From Prostheceraeus crozeri (taxonomy: Eukaryota > Platyhelminthes > Polycladida > Euryleptidae), in assembly GCA_907163375.1 (NCBI GenBank), contig CAJQUW010012973.1, forward strand, positions 461,117 to 525,116: DNA of 64,000 nt. Direction: 5' to 3'. This document shows, piece by piece, positions 12,049 through 24,586 of the stretch (positions are counted from its first letter, which is position 1; every line of letters begins with the position of its first letter). The notes beneath the pieces are model-generated. The model was not told where the DNA came from. It did not search any database and worked only from the letters and a program-made list of their open reading frames with translations. The position numbers were made by a program, and so were the translations under genes.

Positions 12049-12699
12049 CTGAAAGATGAAATTATGACATTTGTAACCAGAAACTGATTGCATGCAGAGC
12101 AGTATGACCTTACTTGTCTGAATTGAATGACTAAGGTTTGGGACTGCAAAATCCCGGAAAATATCAGCTCCGGGATTAAATTCAGTGTTGAACAGGAATG
12201 TAAATAAACAATTCTAAAATAAATGTTTCCGGAATTTGGAGAGTCCACAGGCGTAGGAGTGGCGTAGACTCGGAATTGCCAAATGTCTGTAATACTGTCG
12301 GGATTGTGACGACTTTCTTTTTAAGCGCAATTTGACAATGTAGGCACGAACAGAGGTAGAGGAAACGATACTGCAATCGAGGTTGAGCGAAGGCCGGTGA
12401 TTGGAACTAGCAAAGTCTCGACTTTCTTGAGCTCAGTAGTAGAAATCGCAAGCTCTACCCCGCGGACAGGATTAGCAAATATCAAGCTTATCAATTACAG
12501 TTGCGAGTAAAATATCAAATTATTCCAAACTATTTTCACCATGAATTGCACGAGCAGACTAAGATTCCATAATTACGAGGATTTCAAATTTCAGGAACCT
12601 GGAATTTACGAATCTTATATAAGCCTTTCATAGAGAACGGCAATGCAGTGTAGAACCATAGCGGTAGTCGGAAAGACGCAAAGGGAGAAATGCAGGCTG

Positions 12700-12776
12700 C
12701 AGAGAGGAATAAGCTGAGAGGGTCGTTGGGACTGACAAGGCTGGACCGAGTGAGGAAGGAGAATGCTAGAAGGCGA
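12700..12776 (+). mobile_element. RTE-type LINE fragment, left piece
   Basis: The plus strand reads LTRLDRVRKENARRR, the conserved C-terminal stretch of RTE-type reverse transcriptases (usual form VTRLDRVRNE.I). The reading is cut at 12,776 by the RAG1-like transposon and resumes at 24,587 as VQVGVLKDKLRETRKRWLGH. When one copy of the target duplication is discounted the frame is continuous. It is a short dead fragment. Confidence 0.6.
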
Positions 12777-13061
12777 TACGGTGCTTGGAAATTGACTTTA
12801 ACCTTGAAAAAATTGTCCATAAAATCTGAAAATTGATTCTACATCAAAATTTTGTGCTGAAAACGAATATGATTTCAAAAAAATCGTACAACGAGCTCTT
12901 CAAAAGATAATTGACTTTTTTTGATCAGTATTGATCTGATTGATTACCAGTGATTGATTTAGTAGATTTGTACTTCTGTGATGTCATAATAGTGTGATAC
13001 AATGAGCAAATTAACCTGGCAGAAAACGAATATGATATTCAAAGTATCATAACTACAGCCG
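12777..13061 (+). repeat. left terminal inverted repeat of RAG1-like transposon, outer part
   Basis: This is the outer 285 bp of the left TIR. It pairs with 24,300-24,586 on the opposite strand. It contains two copies of a GAAAACGAATATGAT motif (about 12,859 and 13,022). The TIR continues at 19,539 after the BEL/Pao element. Confidence 0.9.
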
Positions 13062-13270
13062 TGTCGCGAACTTCTATTGTTAAAGGTTCGTACGTATTAT
13101 CAATCTGCTTTTGTCAAACTTTTATTGTTGAATGCTCCTATTATCAATTTGATATTGATGTCCGAGATCTGGATCAGTGTTCAACAGCTTTGTTTGTTCA
13201 ATGTTCTCTCTCACACAATACACTGACGCCGAACAGAGCACTCGTTTTCTCTTACAACGAATCCGCAACA
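13062..13270 (+). repeat. 5' LTR of BEL/Pao element
   Basis: This 209-bp LTR begins TGTCGC and ends GCAACA. It is identical by eye to the 3' LTR. The next bases (13,271-13,282, TGGCGCCCAACG) match the start of a lysine-tRNA primer-binding site. Confidence 0.95.
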
Positions 13271-16200
13271 TGGCGCCCAACGCGTGTTAGCAGCTCTCCG
13301 TTACAGAAGTTTTGACTCCTCGAATATAAACTATTGGAAAACGGCGTGAACGTTCTGGATTTTGAGGATGACGGAGAAGGATACCTTGGTGAGACAACGA
13401 GGTCTTTTCAGAAATGGATAAATGTCTAGACTATAAATTAAAAATTCAATCCGCTTTAGCGCTTTTGCAGTCTTTTGATAGTTCTGATGTCAAACATGGA
13501 AAAACGATTTCTGAATCAGCCTCTGTCAAACTTCCAAAACTTACCTTGCCTATTTTTTCGGGAAGTAAGATGGAGTGGTAATCATTTTATGATATTTTTG
13601 AGACGTCTATTATAAACAATCCATCTTTATCCGATATACAAAAGTTTGTGTACTTGCAATCATGCCTGACAGGTACAGCTAAGGCTGCCATAGGGGGTTT
13701 GAACCTTGCATCAAAGAACTTTGGGATAGCAATTGACATTCTACGAGAAAGATTCGGATCTCCTCGTAACGTCATTAATGTCCATTTACGTACTATTCAA
13801 GATCTGATATGTAAGTCTGAGTGTGTTTCTCATTTGCGTGAGTTTTGTGACAGTATAAAGTTGCATGTCCGTTGTTTGGAAAGTTTAGGTGTTCACACTA
13901 ACTCATATGAAATGGTTATTTTACCAAAGATTATTTCTAAGTTGCCGAGGGATATCAAGTTATGTGTATGCGAAAAATCTTACGTTATGGATTCTATTGA
14001 GGCATTTCTAGATATTTTTGAAAACGTTATTAAACTTCGTGAAACGATTGATGATAACTATACAACTACAAAACGTATTAGTTTCAAAGACAAAATTGGT
14101 GGCGGACAGAATACTAACTCCGGTTCGGTTATTGCTTTGACTACGACAGATGACTCATTGAATACTGTAAATCGAGGTCGTAACGTTATGAAGCTTCGCT
14201 GTACCTTCTGTGGTGGGGAGCACAAGTCTTCTTGGTGCGAGATAATACCCTTCTTGGAGGACAGAATTAGCTTTCTAAAGAACGAAAAGAGATGCTTTAT
14301 TTGTCTCAAGAGTAATCACATGGCCCTTTCATGCAAATCCAAGGGTAACTGTAAAAAATGTACTAAGTCGCTTCATCACATCGCTATCTGTCCAAAAGTG
14401 ATAAAGAAAAAACCTACAGAGGATTCAGATAAAAATAATCCAGACAGTATCGCAAAGCAGATTGTTCACGTACCTTCAAATGAAGCATCTGTATTGACAA
14501 CAGCGGATAAGGGAGCGCACGTTATGCTTCCAACAGCAAAAGTTATACTCAAGTCTCCGAGCCATGATAAAGAACTTATGGTTAAAGCGATATTCGATAC
14601 CGCAAGCTCACGAAGCTACGTAAGACGTGACTTATGTGAATACTTGTCGATTACTCTTGGTCAAGAAGAGCAATTACCCTTAAATACTTTCGGTACTAAT
14701 TCTCAAGTATCACATACTATTTCTCCCGTAAATATCGAGTTCAGTAAAGTTAATTCTCCGATTTCAATGAAGTTAAAAGCATGCACAGTGGACATTATTT
14801 GCAATCCTCAACATTCTATAAGTGTACAAGATTTCCCACATTTACGCGGTCTCGATTTAGCTGATCCTTATGACGCTCGAGATACACAACTTGATATTGG
14901 GATATTGATTGGGGCTGACCAATATTATAACTTTGTTTTCGGGGATCAAATTATTCGAGGGACTGAGGATCACCTGGTTGCAGTAAATAGCAAGTTGGGT
15001 TGGATCATCCAAGGTCCTATATTCATTAATCCGAATTCGAAATTTTTTGTGGAGCAGACCTGGTCAACGACAGCGATGCTATGTAAAGAAGATGATTGTA
15101 TTCAGCAACTCCAAAAGTTCTGGAACCTTGAACACATTGGCATACTTCCCAAAGAAGTTGAAGAATCTACATTTCTCCCAGATATTCAATACTCCAATAA
15201 TCGCTATACTATTGCTTTGCCCTGGAAACAAGAAAAGTCAAGTCTCCCGTTGACATCGAATTTCTCGATTGCATTGTCTTTTACTGTCAAGACTTATCGA
15301 CTATTTGCGACCTTTATTCTCAGATGTTTGTTTTTTCTGTTGGAGTGACAGCAAAACTGCTTTATCGTGGATCACCAACCAAACCAAAGTGTGGCCCGTA
15401 TTTATTCAGGCTGGATTTAATCTCAGACAATGGCATACAAATTCAAGTGATCTCGACAAAATCTTTTCTCAAGGAAACGTCGGTAGTGGCGTCGATTCTA
15501 GATTCGAGTCGGAGAGGATTCAAGAAGACACATCTACGTTTTCTGAGTCGATTCTTAATCAAGATATGTCTACGGCAAAACCGGATAACACTGTATCAAT
15601 TCTCGGAATACCATGGAATTTTGAGGATGATGTTTTTCAAATTGATTATCGACATATTGTCGCGACTGAAGGTCCAAAAACCAAAAGATCAATTTTGTCT
15701 GAAGCAGCTCAATTTTATGATCCCATTGGCTACCTCGCTCCTACCCTGATTATACCAAAAACAATATTTCAAAGCCTCTGTAATTCCGATAATCAGACTG
15801 GGTATACTAGGTAGACTACATGGTCCTTGTAGCAAACAGTCGTTGAGGGATATCGATCTTTTATTCTTCCTGCACGAGGCATCAAAAACAATGCGGATTT
15901 TCGTCGATTCAGAAGTCATTCGTATAACTGGTCGATGAGGTAAGTAGTGAATGGGAGTGCTGTTGGATGCACTCTGATCGACTTTTTCAATCATTTCGTT
16001 CCTCAACTGATCATCGAAAATTTTCTGGTATTCGTGGTAAACGTTTTGGTTTGATTTCACTTCTTGGATCGTTTTATTCAATCGCTTCAATGCATTCAAT
16101 GGGGAAACTTTACTTTTAGCTATCAATATATTGCATGAAATATCCCCGCTGTCGTATTCAATGCGCAAGTATACGACCGACGCATACGCTGCCTTAGAAG

Positions 16201-19200
16201 CGTCTGCAAAGGCATGTATTTGCACATTTATTGCATTTTCACAATAATCGAAGTATGGCCGTCGTAAAGACAATGAAAATTTTGACATATCGGAGAACCA
16301 TGATTTCCATTTGGAAGCTGTTTCATCATCAACAGTCGAATCCCAGTCACATTTCGATTTACAGAGGCTTTGAAATATTGTTTTTGGTATAATCAGGGTA
16401 GGAGCGAGGTAGCCAATGGGATCATAAAATTGAGCTGCTTCAGACAAAATTGATCTTTTGGTTTTTGGACCTTCAGTCGCGACAATATGTCGATAATCAA
16501 TTTGAAAAACATCATCCTCAAAATTCCATGGTATTCCGAGAATTGATACAGTGTTATCCGGTTTTGCCGTAGACATATCTTGATTAAGAATCGACTCAGA
16601 AAACGTAGATGTGTCTTCTTGAATCCTCTCCGACTCGAATCTAGAATCGACGCCACTACCGACGTTTCCTTGAGAAAAGATTTTGTCGAGATCACTTGAA
16701 TTTGTATGCCATTGTCTGAGATTAAATCCAGCATCAGAAAAAATACGACGTGAAATTGAATACAACTGCTCGGCCTCGTTTAATGATGAACATCCCGTTA
16801 TCAGATTGTCGACATACATGCTGTCTTTCAATTTCTCCATTAAGGCCGGATACAGAGAGCTGAATTTATGCAAATGTTCATGAATGACACGTTCCAGAAT
16901 TGCCGGACTGCATGTTAATCCGAATACCAAAGACCGATGTCGATACGTTATCAAATTGTTATCCGAATCAAGCCACAAAAAACGAAGTGAATCTCTATCA
17001 TCTGGGTTAATTTGGATTTGTAAAAAAGCCTTTTCTATATCAGCAGTTATCCCGATGGCGTGTAGACGAAATCCGATAATCAGACTGGGTATACTAGGTA
17101 GACTACATGGTCCTTGTAGCAAACAGTCGTTGAGGGATATCGATCTTTTATTCTTCCTGCACGAGGCATCAAAAACAATGCGGATTTTCGTCGATTCAGA
17201 AGTCATTCGTATAACTGGTCGATGAGGTAAGTAGTGAATGGGAGTGCTGTTGGATGCACTCTGATCGACTTTTTCAATCATTTCGTTCCTCAACTGATCA
17301 TCGAAAATTTTCTGGTATTCGTGGTAAACGTTTTGGTTTGATTTCGTTGTATACTTGCGCATTGAATACGACAGCGGGGATATTTCATGCAATATATTGA
17401 TAGCTAAAAGTAAAGTTTCCCCATTGAATGCATTAACTATTCCTCGCTTGGAATTGATGGGATGTCTTTTACTGTCAAGACTTATCGACTATTTGCGACC
17501 TTTATTCTCAGATGTTTGTTTTTTCTGTTGGAGTGACAGCAAAACTGCTTTATCGTGGATCACCAACCAAACCAAAGTGTGGCCCGTATTTATTCAGAAC
17601 AGGGTTTCAGAAATTCGTCGACATACACATGATTGTCAGTGGAGATATGTTCCATCCGAACATAATCCCGCCGATTTACCTTCGAGAGGCGTAGCTCCCT
17701 TGTCTTTGATAGGAAATTCTGTTTGGTGGAATGGACCTACATTTCTACAATATGAATTGAATCATTGGCCCGAAAACGAGCAAATTTCTAAAACATCCGA
17801 TGAGAATACAAGAAGTGATGTCTGCCTTTTAGCGCAATCGTCATCGTCTATTTCGAATATCATTGAAATCGATCGCTACTCCTCCTTCCAAAAGCTACTG
17901 AGAGTTACGGCAATTGTTATTAAGTTTATTAGAAAATTGAGAGAAAGATATTGGATTATCAAAGGAAGACAACACGTCAAGAAGTTCGTTCGCCGATGCC
18001 ATTGGTGTCAACGGGTTCAAGGGTTTCATTATGTCCAAAAGGCTGTTCCTGATATTCCGAAATTTCGATTAAGTCAGATACGTGCTTTTTCTTCCGTCGG
18101 AATTGATTACTGTGGACCCTTGTATTCGCGCAGTAATGGGGAGAGTACGGTCAGAAAATGTTACATTTGCCTTTTCGTGTGCGCATCCACAAGAGCCATG
18201 CATCTGGAACTGGTTCCGGATTTAACTGCCTTAGCCTTTTGCAGGGCACTCAAAAGATTTGTTGGACGACGGGGAATTCCGCATATTGTATCCGATAACG
18301 CTAAAAATTTTAAAGCGGCTTTCAATATCTTGAAAGCTGTGTCTGAAGATGATGCTGTGTCGAGGTACACAAGTTCTAAGCGGATTGTATGGAATTTTAT
18401 CGTAGAAAAGGCAGCCTGGATGGGCGGGTTTTATGAGAGAATAGTCAAAGAGGTGAAAGTTGCTCTTAAGAAAACCGTCCGCAAATCACTGTTAACATAC
18501 GAAGAATTGGAAACGACTGTCATTGAGATTGAGGGTGTGCTCAATTCCAGGCCGCTACTGTATGTTGGGGAGGAAAATGAAGGCATGATACTCTCTCCCA
18601 GTCATTTCATTATTCTCCAACGTCATACACATCTTCCGGATTCTCCGTATACCGAACCAGTTCAGTTGAATATTCACGATAAGATTCGCTATCAGAGAAA
18701 CTTATTAAATTGTTTCTGGGATATATGGCTGAAAATGTACGTTACATCATTACGGGAAAAGGGTTGGTGTAGTCATCGAGGATCGTCTGATGAGCCCGAA
18801 GTGAATGATGTTGTAATGCTGATGGATGAAAAAATACCCAGATTAAATTGGAAAATTGGTACTATTCTTGAAGTTTGTAGAGGGCGCGATAATTGTATTC
18901 GATCTGCTGTAGTGATTGTGAGGAGTGGTAATAGGTGCGTGCGTTTGCGTAGGCCCATTCGCCTATTGGTGCCCATAGAAAAAGGTTCTGATTAATTCAA
19001 ATGCATGGTTCAATCCCCCTCTCAAATCTAACCTATTTCTTACGATTTGTACATTCGTTTTGTACTTATGTTCAGTTATTATGCCCGACACAGTTGCTTT
19101 TTGAACGGGTACCGTATCATATTTCTACATGTCTCAAATCGTATTTCTATTTTTTGCGTAGATCGTGCTCTGAAGAAAGACTGAATGCCTCTTTTATTCA

Positions 19201-19324
19201 TGCAATGCATGAATAGTGATCTTCATGCGTCTATGATTGGAGTGATAATTTATTATCTATTCTCTCTGCGAGTTATCCGTTATATTTGTTTTTTTTATGC
19301 CTGCTCCCATAAAAAATAGGGGAG

Positions 19325-19533
19325 TGTCGCGAACTTCTATTGTTAAAGGTTCGTACGTATTATCAATCTGCTTTTGTCAAACTTTTATTGTTGAATGCTC
19401 CTATTATCAATTTGATATTGATGTCCGAGATCTGGATCAGTGTTCAACAGCTTTGTTTGTTCAATGTTCTCTCTCACACAATACACTGACGCCGAACAGA
19501 GCACTCGTTTTCTCTTACAACGAATCCGCAACA
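19325..19533 (+). repeat. 3' LTR of BEL/Pao element
   Basis: This is a 209-bp LTR identical by eye to the 5' LTR. It is preceded by a purine-rich tract ending AAAAAATAGGGGAG and followed by the AGCCG target duplication. Confidence 0.95.
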
Positions 19534-19538
19534 AGCCG

Positions 19539-19717
19539 ATTATACGTTTCGGATGAGCCATTGATCAATATCGATCTGATTGATTGATTAATGATCGATT
19601 ACACGATATGGAATATTAAAATGTCTAAAATGTTGATTAGATGTAAGATTCTGACGCAGAAAACGAATATGATATCCAAAATATCATCACTGCAGCAGAC
19701 TACAAGTTACATATTAA
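19539..19717 (+). repeat. left terminal inverted repeat of RAG1-like transposon, inner part
   Basis: This continues the left TIR after the BEL/Pao insertion and pairs with about 24,119-24,299. It has a third GAAAACGAATATGAT motif near 19,659. A related fourth motif lies just beyond it near 19,826. Runs of GATCAATATCGATCTGATTG are themselves partly palindromic. Confidence 0.85.
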
Positions 19718-20469
19718 TTATTGATCAATATCGATCTGATTGATGGTGATTGATTTGCCTTAGAATACGAATATATCCTCTGCACATAGGTTGGTATGTT
19801 TTAGAATGGTGAATATGATTATGTCGAAAACGAACATGGTGTTAAAATGTATGATAACTGCAGCAGAGTATAAGATACAGACTAGCTTCAGATTACTTCA
19901 GGTGTCGTCTTATCGGTTTCACACTTATGTAAGTATAGTAATAACATGTGGAAACAGCGCTACCACGAATCGACAAAGCAGAACAATGGAACAGTTTCTG
20001 ATGAGGACAGTATGACGCACGCACACAATGATGTTTGTCATGCCGTGTGACTAATCGATGATCATTCGATTATTCTATTCGATAGCCGCTGTCGTATCGA
20101 AGCCAGTCTGATCGGAGCATTAGTCTTTCTCATTCTTCATTCGTTTGACGTTATGGCTCATGCTCATCATGCATCAACTCACAAGGAATGTTTGCAAAAG
20201 GTCTGTTTGATATGTTTCAATAAATGTGGCAAGGACAATCGATGTATCACAGACAGGCAATACAATTTGATTTCCGAGTTTGTTTTCCATGGATTTAATC
20301 GCGATGACTGGAGACTACCAACTGTTATATGTGGAACATGTCGATTGGTTTTGGGTGAGTACGCCAATGGCAATTTACTCGTAAATTGAGTGTATATGAT
20401 TATAGTGAGGTTGGTCGGCATCAATATCATACCAGGTCAAGATATACAAATTGTGACTGCCTTGTTTGT

Positions 20470-21838
20470 ACTATTTCCAAAACTAATGTATAAAGTATCC
20501 TCCGACATTTTGTTAGCCATGGATAATGGCGACCTATCCCTCATTGCCCTCCTCGACCTCAGTTCTGCATTTGACTCAGTCCACCATGACATACTTCTCC
20601 GTCGCCTCGAAGTCTCGTTTGGCCTGCATGGACAGGTCCTTTCCTGGTTCGCATCATTTATTACGGATCGATCCTATTCTGTAGTGTGTGACACCTCCAC
20701 TTCATCTCCAGTTTCGTCGTCTCATGGGGTCCCTCAAGGCTCCGTGCTTGGCCCTATCTTGTTTCTCCTGTACACGTCTGACCTTCCCAATATTATCACA
20801 TCTCATGGTCTTTCCTACCATATGTATGCTGATGATATCCAAATCTACGGCTCCTGTCATCCATCCCAGATCCATGTCCTCTCCAACAAGATGTCCAACT
20901 GCTTATCTGCTGTTCACGACTGGCTAGCGAGCAATCGTCTCTTGCTTAACGCCAGTAAGACTGAAATCATGTGGCTCACCTCTAAAAGACGCCGCAATCT
21001 TGTTCCACAGTCTCCTATTATTATCGGACAACAAGACTCCATCACTCCGACTAACAAAATCCGCAATCTCGGGGTCATTCTTGATCCCTGTCTGTCCATG
21101 CAACACCACATTTCTAGCACGGTCTCCAAATGTTTTGGTGCACTTCGCCAGCTTCGCTCACTCCGCCGCTTCCTTCCTCTACCGGTTTTAAACACTCTCA
21201 TGGTTTCCCTCGTTCACTCCCGGCTCGATTTTTGCTCCAGTCTACTTTATGGCCTACCAGACAATTCCCTCTGCAAGCTTCAATCAATTCTTAATGCAGG
21301 TGCGCGAATTCTGTTCAATACCAGCTCCCGCGACCACGTGACCCCTCTACTACGATCCCTTCAGTGGTTACCGATTCGCTATAGGATTACCTATCGCCTG
21401 GCAGTTTTCGCCTTCAAATGCATTCGCGGTTCAGCTCCTTCCTACATGTGCTCCATGCTTCAATCTGTGTCCTGCAATCCCACACGCTGTAATCTCCGAT
21501 CCGCTTCCAATGATGACCTGTTGATCCCCTCCTCCCGCCTGAGGACCGTCAGAGCTCGTGCCTTTCCGATTGCGGCTGCTCGTATCTGGAATAACCTGCC
21601 GACAAGCCTTAAGACAACTTCATCCATTTCATCCTTCAAGAGACACCTGAAGGTTGAACTCCTGCGCATTGCCTACTTATCTTGAGCTTTGCTCCTTCTT
21701 CTGCTTCCCTTGTCCTGTTGACCCTTAATCTTTGACTTTTGATGACTGTTTCACTGTAGAAAGTGCCCTTGAAGTCTTCGGACATAAATGTCACTTGAAT
21801 CTGTTCGTATAATAAAATAAAATAAAAAAATAAAATAA
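20470..21838 (+). mobile_element. L2/CR1-like LINE, 5'-truncated, copy A
   Basis: A plus-strand frame running to 21,685 holds the second half of a LINE reverse transcriptase. Motifs are ALLDLSSAFDSVHHDILL, GVPQGSVLGPILFLL, MYADDIQIY and SNRLLLNASKTEIMW, then the C-terminal HSRLDFCSSLLYGLP and LQWLPIRYRITYRLAVF stretch typical of L2/CR1 elements. The 3' end is an ATAAAATAAAATAAAA-type tail near 21,810-21,838. The endonuclease half is missing. It lies between exon 1 and the next coding part of the RAG1-like gene. In copy A the frame is uninterrupted to the stop. Confidence 0.85.
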
Positions 21839-23243
21839 TGCATCCGTCAGTTCTAAAAATTCCAGGTTAACTAATATCAAACACAATCCAGGAAGACCAT
21901 CAACACAAGAGAAAAGTAGTAGCTCCAGACCAACCAACTTTGCAAGGTTGCAAAGTCGGTTTGCACGTCCAACTTTGAAACTTTGCAGCTTGTGCTTATT
22001 AGACATAGGTAGGGGAAAACCACAAAACTACTCTCGTTCCGGAGCTCTGACGAATGTTAAGCAATTACTGAATTCGGCGGAAAAGAATAAGAAATTGCCA
22101 GAATAAGTTGTGCACTCTTACATTCAAGAGTCTCATGATGATGACTTCTTGCTGATATCGCCTAAAGGCGGCCGTCCCTTGAAGCTTTCCCGTGGAATTA
22201 CGGACGATTTCAATGCTCGGGTTTCGTGTCAGAATATTACCAATATTCAATCTGAAATGAATTTGAGCAACCGTCAATCTTTGAAATTGCGCTATGAGCT
22301 GAGAAGAGCATCAACCAAGATTGAACCGAATTTGGAAGCCCACTTGTATGCTACCGTGTTTTGATGACTACTTCACGCTAAAAATGATTGATTTCTGTGT
22401 CATGGAGCAAGATGTTGTAAAAGGCGTAGAGCTTACTCCTGCTGTTGTCTGCAAAGATGTACGACAGTAAATTGATTTCATACTTGATAGGAGAGGCATA
22501 GACCGTGGTGACTACTACATCAAAATTTACATTGACGGTGGAGGCTCTCTCCTCAAAATTTGTTTGTCAGTTTCTGATAAAAACTACAATGGGCGATATA
22601 AAGACACAGGAGTGAAGCATATTTTTCTAGTCGTTTTATCTGAAAATGTACAAGAGAAATATTTCTGAAAATCCAAATATTTTAAAACTATGGGTATCAA
22701 GAAAATTTGAACGATCTGGATTTTAGAAATGAGAAATTAACAATTTCATGTGATCTCAAACTTGCGAATTGTTTGCTTGGACTGATGTCCCATAGTGCGA
22801 CTTTTCCCTGCTGCTGGTGCACGGCAAAGAAAGATAGTTTGCATGTGTCTGGTCAGGCACGCTCATTTCAGTCAATTCATGACTCGTTTTGGTCTTATCA
22901 CGGACAATGCCAAGACAAAAAGATGGCTAAGCATTATGAAAATGTGATACATCCGAGTATAATCAAATGCAGTGATCTCGGAATAGATGTGATACAAGTC
23001 ATACCACCTCCGGAATTACATTTACTGCTCGGAGTTGTGAAAACACTCTTCAAATATATGTCCAAAATTAGGCCGCATTCAATGGCGTGGAGCGAAAGAT
23101 TGCACATTCAAAGGAAATCCTACCATGGTGGCTCTTTCTCTGGAAATTCCTGCATGAAACTCCTTTCTAATATTGACTTGCTCCAATCAATGTGCCCATT
23201 GCATTGTCTGCCATACGTCAAGGCCTTTCGATGTTTTTCAAAG

Positions 23244-23535
23244 GTAAGCAAGCAATTTGTGTTATTATGTTGATACCGTTAGATGTTTTTTCGATGTTTT
23301 TGACTTCCGATGTTTTCAGAGGTATGTAATTTGTTTTATTCATTATGTTTATGCGATTACTAAGATGCAATACCTAGTCGAAACTCTAAACTTTATTTCG
23401 AAATTCATTTCTACTGCATCACCAATATTTTCAGAGCTCATTATTTCATAAACAATTTCGTGAACCTTTTCAGCGAAGCCTCACTAAAAACTGTACAGGT
23501 GTACATGTATATGTAGCCTTTTATTCACTTTACAG
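23244..23535 (+). other. intron of RAG1-like gene
   Basis: GTAAGC begins at 23,244 and the acceptor TTTACAG ends at 23,535. The coding sequence joins in phase 0 (FSK then VVESCFG). The intron lies inside the catalytic region. It marks this transposase gene as spliced. Confidence 0.75.
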
Positions 23536-24118
23536 GTTGTTGAATCATGCTTCGGATGGGAGCTGAAGTCATCCTACCTCGAAGATATCAACAACTTCAA
23601 AATGGCATACATTGATTTGGATGTCAACGTGACGCCCAAAGTACATGCCGTTATCTGGCATGTTCCTCAATTTTGTGCGACATTCAACGAATGATTGGGA
23701 CGATGTTCAGAACAAGCAGGAGAGTCAGTCCATCATGATTTCGCAAAGACCTGGGAAAACTATAATTTAAAGTCGCTATCTCATCCTGAATATGGCAATT
23801 CGCTGAAACGAGCTGTGTGCGCATACAATGGTCGCCATCTAGTAAACTTATAGACTAAAATCAAATCTTCTTTGTCCGGCTGATATAGCATACCCAGGAC
23901 TTCACTTCTTCTAATTATATGAGTTCAATTAACGTTGTCATTTTTTCTTTCATGGTCATTGGTTCGACATAATATTTTTTGTCTTCTACCGGTATAACAT
24001 ACATGTAGTTTTCCATATAGTAATGAACATTACAAACATACCAATATACCTTGATAGCATAGCAAAAATCACTTTTAATCAATCATCATTTAATCATCAT
24101 TTTAATCAATCGACATTG

Positions 24119-24586
24119 ATAATTAATGTGTAACTTGTAGTCTGCTGCAGTTATGATATTTTGGATATCATATTCGTTTTCTGCGTCAGAATCTTACATC
24201 TAATCAACGTTTTAAACATTCTAATATTCCATATCGTGTAATCGATCATTAATCAATCAATCAGATCGATATTGATCAATGTCTCATCCGAAACGTATAA
24301 TCGGCTGTAGTTATGATACTTTGAATATCATATTCGTTTTCTGCCAGGTTAATTTGCTCATTGTATCACACTATTATGACATCACAGAAGTACAAATCTA
24401 CTAAATCAATCACTGGTAATCAATCAGATCAATACTGATCAAAAAAAGTCAATTATCTTTTGAAGAGCTCGTTGTACGATTTTTTTGAAATCATATTCGT
24501 TTTCAGCACAAAATTTTGATGTAGAATCAATTTTCAGATTTTATGGACAATTTTTTCAAGGTTTAAGTCAATTTCCAAGCACCGTG
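24119..24586 (-). repeat. right terminal inverted repeat of RAG1-like transposon, copy A
   Basis: The repeat is about 468 bp and inverted relative to the left TIR, with scattered mismatches. Three copies of ATCATATTCGTTTTC (complement of the left-end motif) recur at about 160-bp spacing. The outermost bases on the complement strand read CACGGTG. Confidence 0.9.

Larger units (their letters stand above)
13062..19533 (+). mobile_element. BEL/Pao LTR retrotransposon fossil
   Basis: A BEL/Pao-family element of 6,472 bp is flanked by a 5-bp target duplication, AGCCG (13,057-13,061 and 19,534-19,538). Parts in order are the 5' LTR, a lysine-tRNA-type primer-binding site, a gag-like region with zinc knuckles leading into an aspartic protease (roughly 13.4-15.2 kb), a pol region with reverse transcriptase and RNase H similarity (roughly 15.2-17.6 kb), an integrase region (roughly 17.7-19.0 kb), a purine-rich tract and the 3' LTR. 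The two LTRs look identical, so insertion was recent. The element is broken: its pol part is internally rearranged. It sits in the left inverted repeat of the RAG1-like transposon, and copy B has the empty site at 44,620-44,624. Confidence 0.93.
20153..23853 (+). pseudogene. RAG1-like transposase gene (decayed), copy A
   Basis: Exon 1 (from the ATG at 20,153 to about 20,354, GTGAGT donor) has a zinc-type motif CLICFNKCGK...ICGTC, like the first zinc region of RAG1. The next coding part (about 21,850-22,361) has CSLCLLDIGRGK and then KGGRPLKLS, matching RAG1's CDIC and GGRP nonamer-binding elements in order. The catalytic part follows with IDGGGSLLK (about 22,520; RAG1 D600 region), PCCWCTAKK (about 22,810; RAG1 zinc CxxC), PPPELHLLLGVV (about 23,005; RAG1 D708 region, but no aspartate is evident) and, after a GT-AG intron at 23,244-23,535, HVPQFC...SEQAGESVHHDF (RAG1 E962 region). 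Breaks include stops at 22,104, 22,468 and 23,692 and frame changes near 22,362 and 22,665-22,705. It is therefore inactive. The family assignment comes from motif order seen by eye. Confidence 0.8.
12777..24586 (+). mobile_element. RAG1-like (N-RAG-TP/Transib-Chapaev type) DNA transposon, copy A
   Basis: This is a complete-looking but coding-dead DNA transposon. The ends are inverted repeats of about 465 bp. The terminal bases are TACGGTGCTTGG on the left and, on the complement of the right end, CACGGTGCTTGG. The flanks carry a GCGA duplication (12,773-12,776 and 24,587-24,590), or GGCGA if the end is drawn one base further in. Inside lies a plus-strand gene related to RAG1 (20,153-23,853). 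Two other elements sit inside: an L2/CR1-like LINE in or beside the first intron and a BEL/Pao element in the left inverted repeat. Without the BEL/Pao insertion the element is about 5.33 kb, the length seen in copy B. Confidence 0.85.

Noticed and set aside
15689-17392. Long minus-strand reverse-transcriptase-like frame as a separate gene
   Set aside because: It lies inside the BEL/Pao element and belongs to its rearranged pol part. It is not a host gene.
12777-24586. A host RAG1 gene or V(D)J locus
   Set aside because: TIRs, target duplication, a LINE frame split by insertion and multiple stops show a dead transposon. No RAG2-like or receptor segments are seen.
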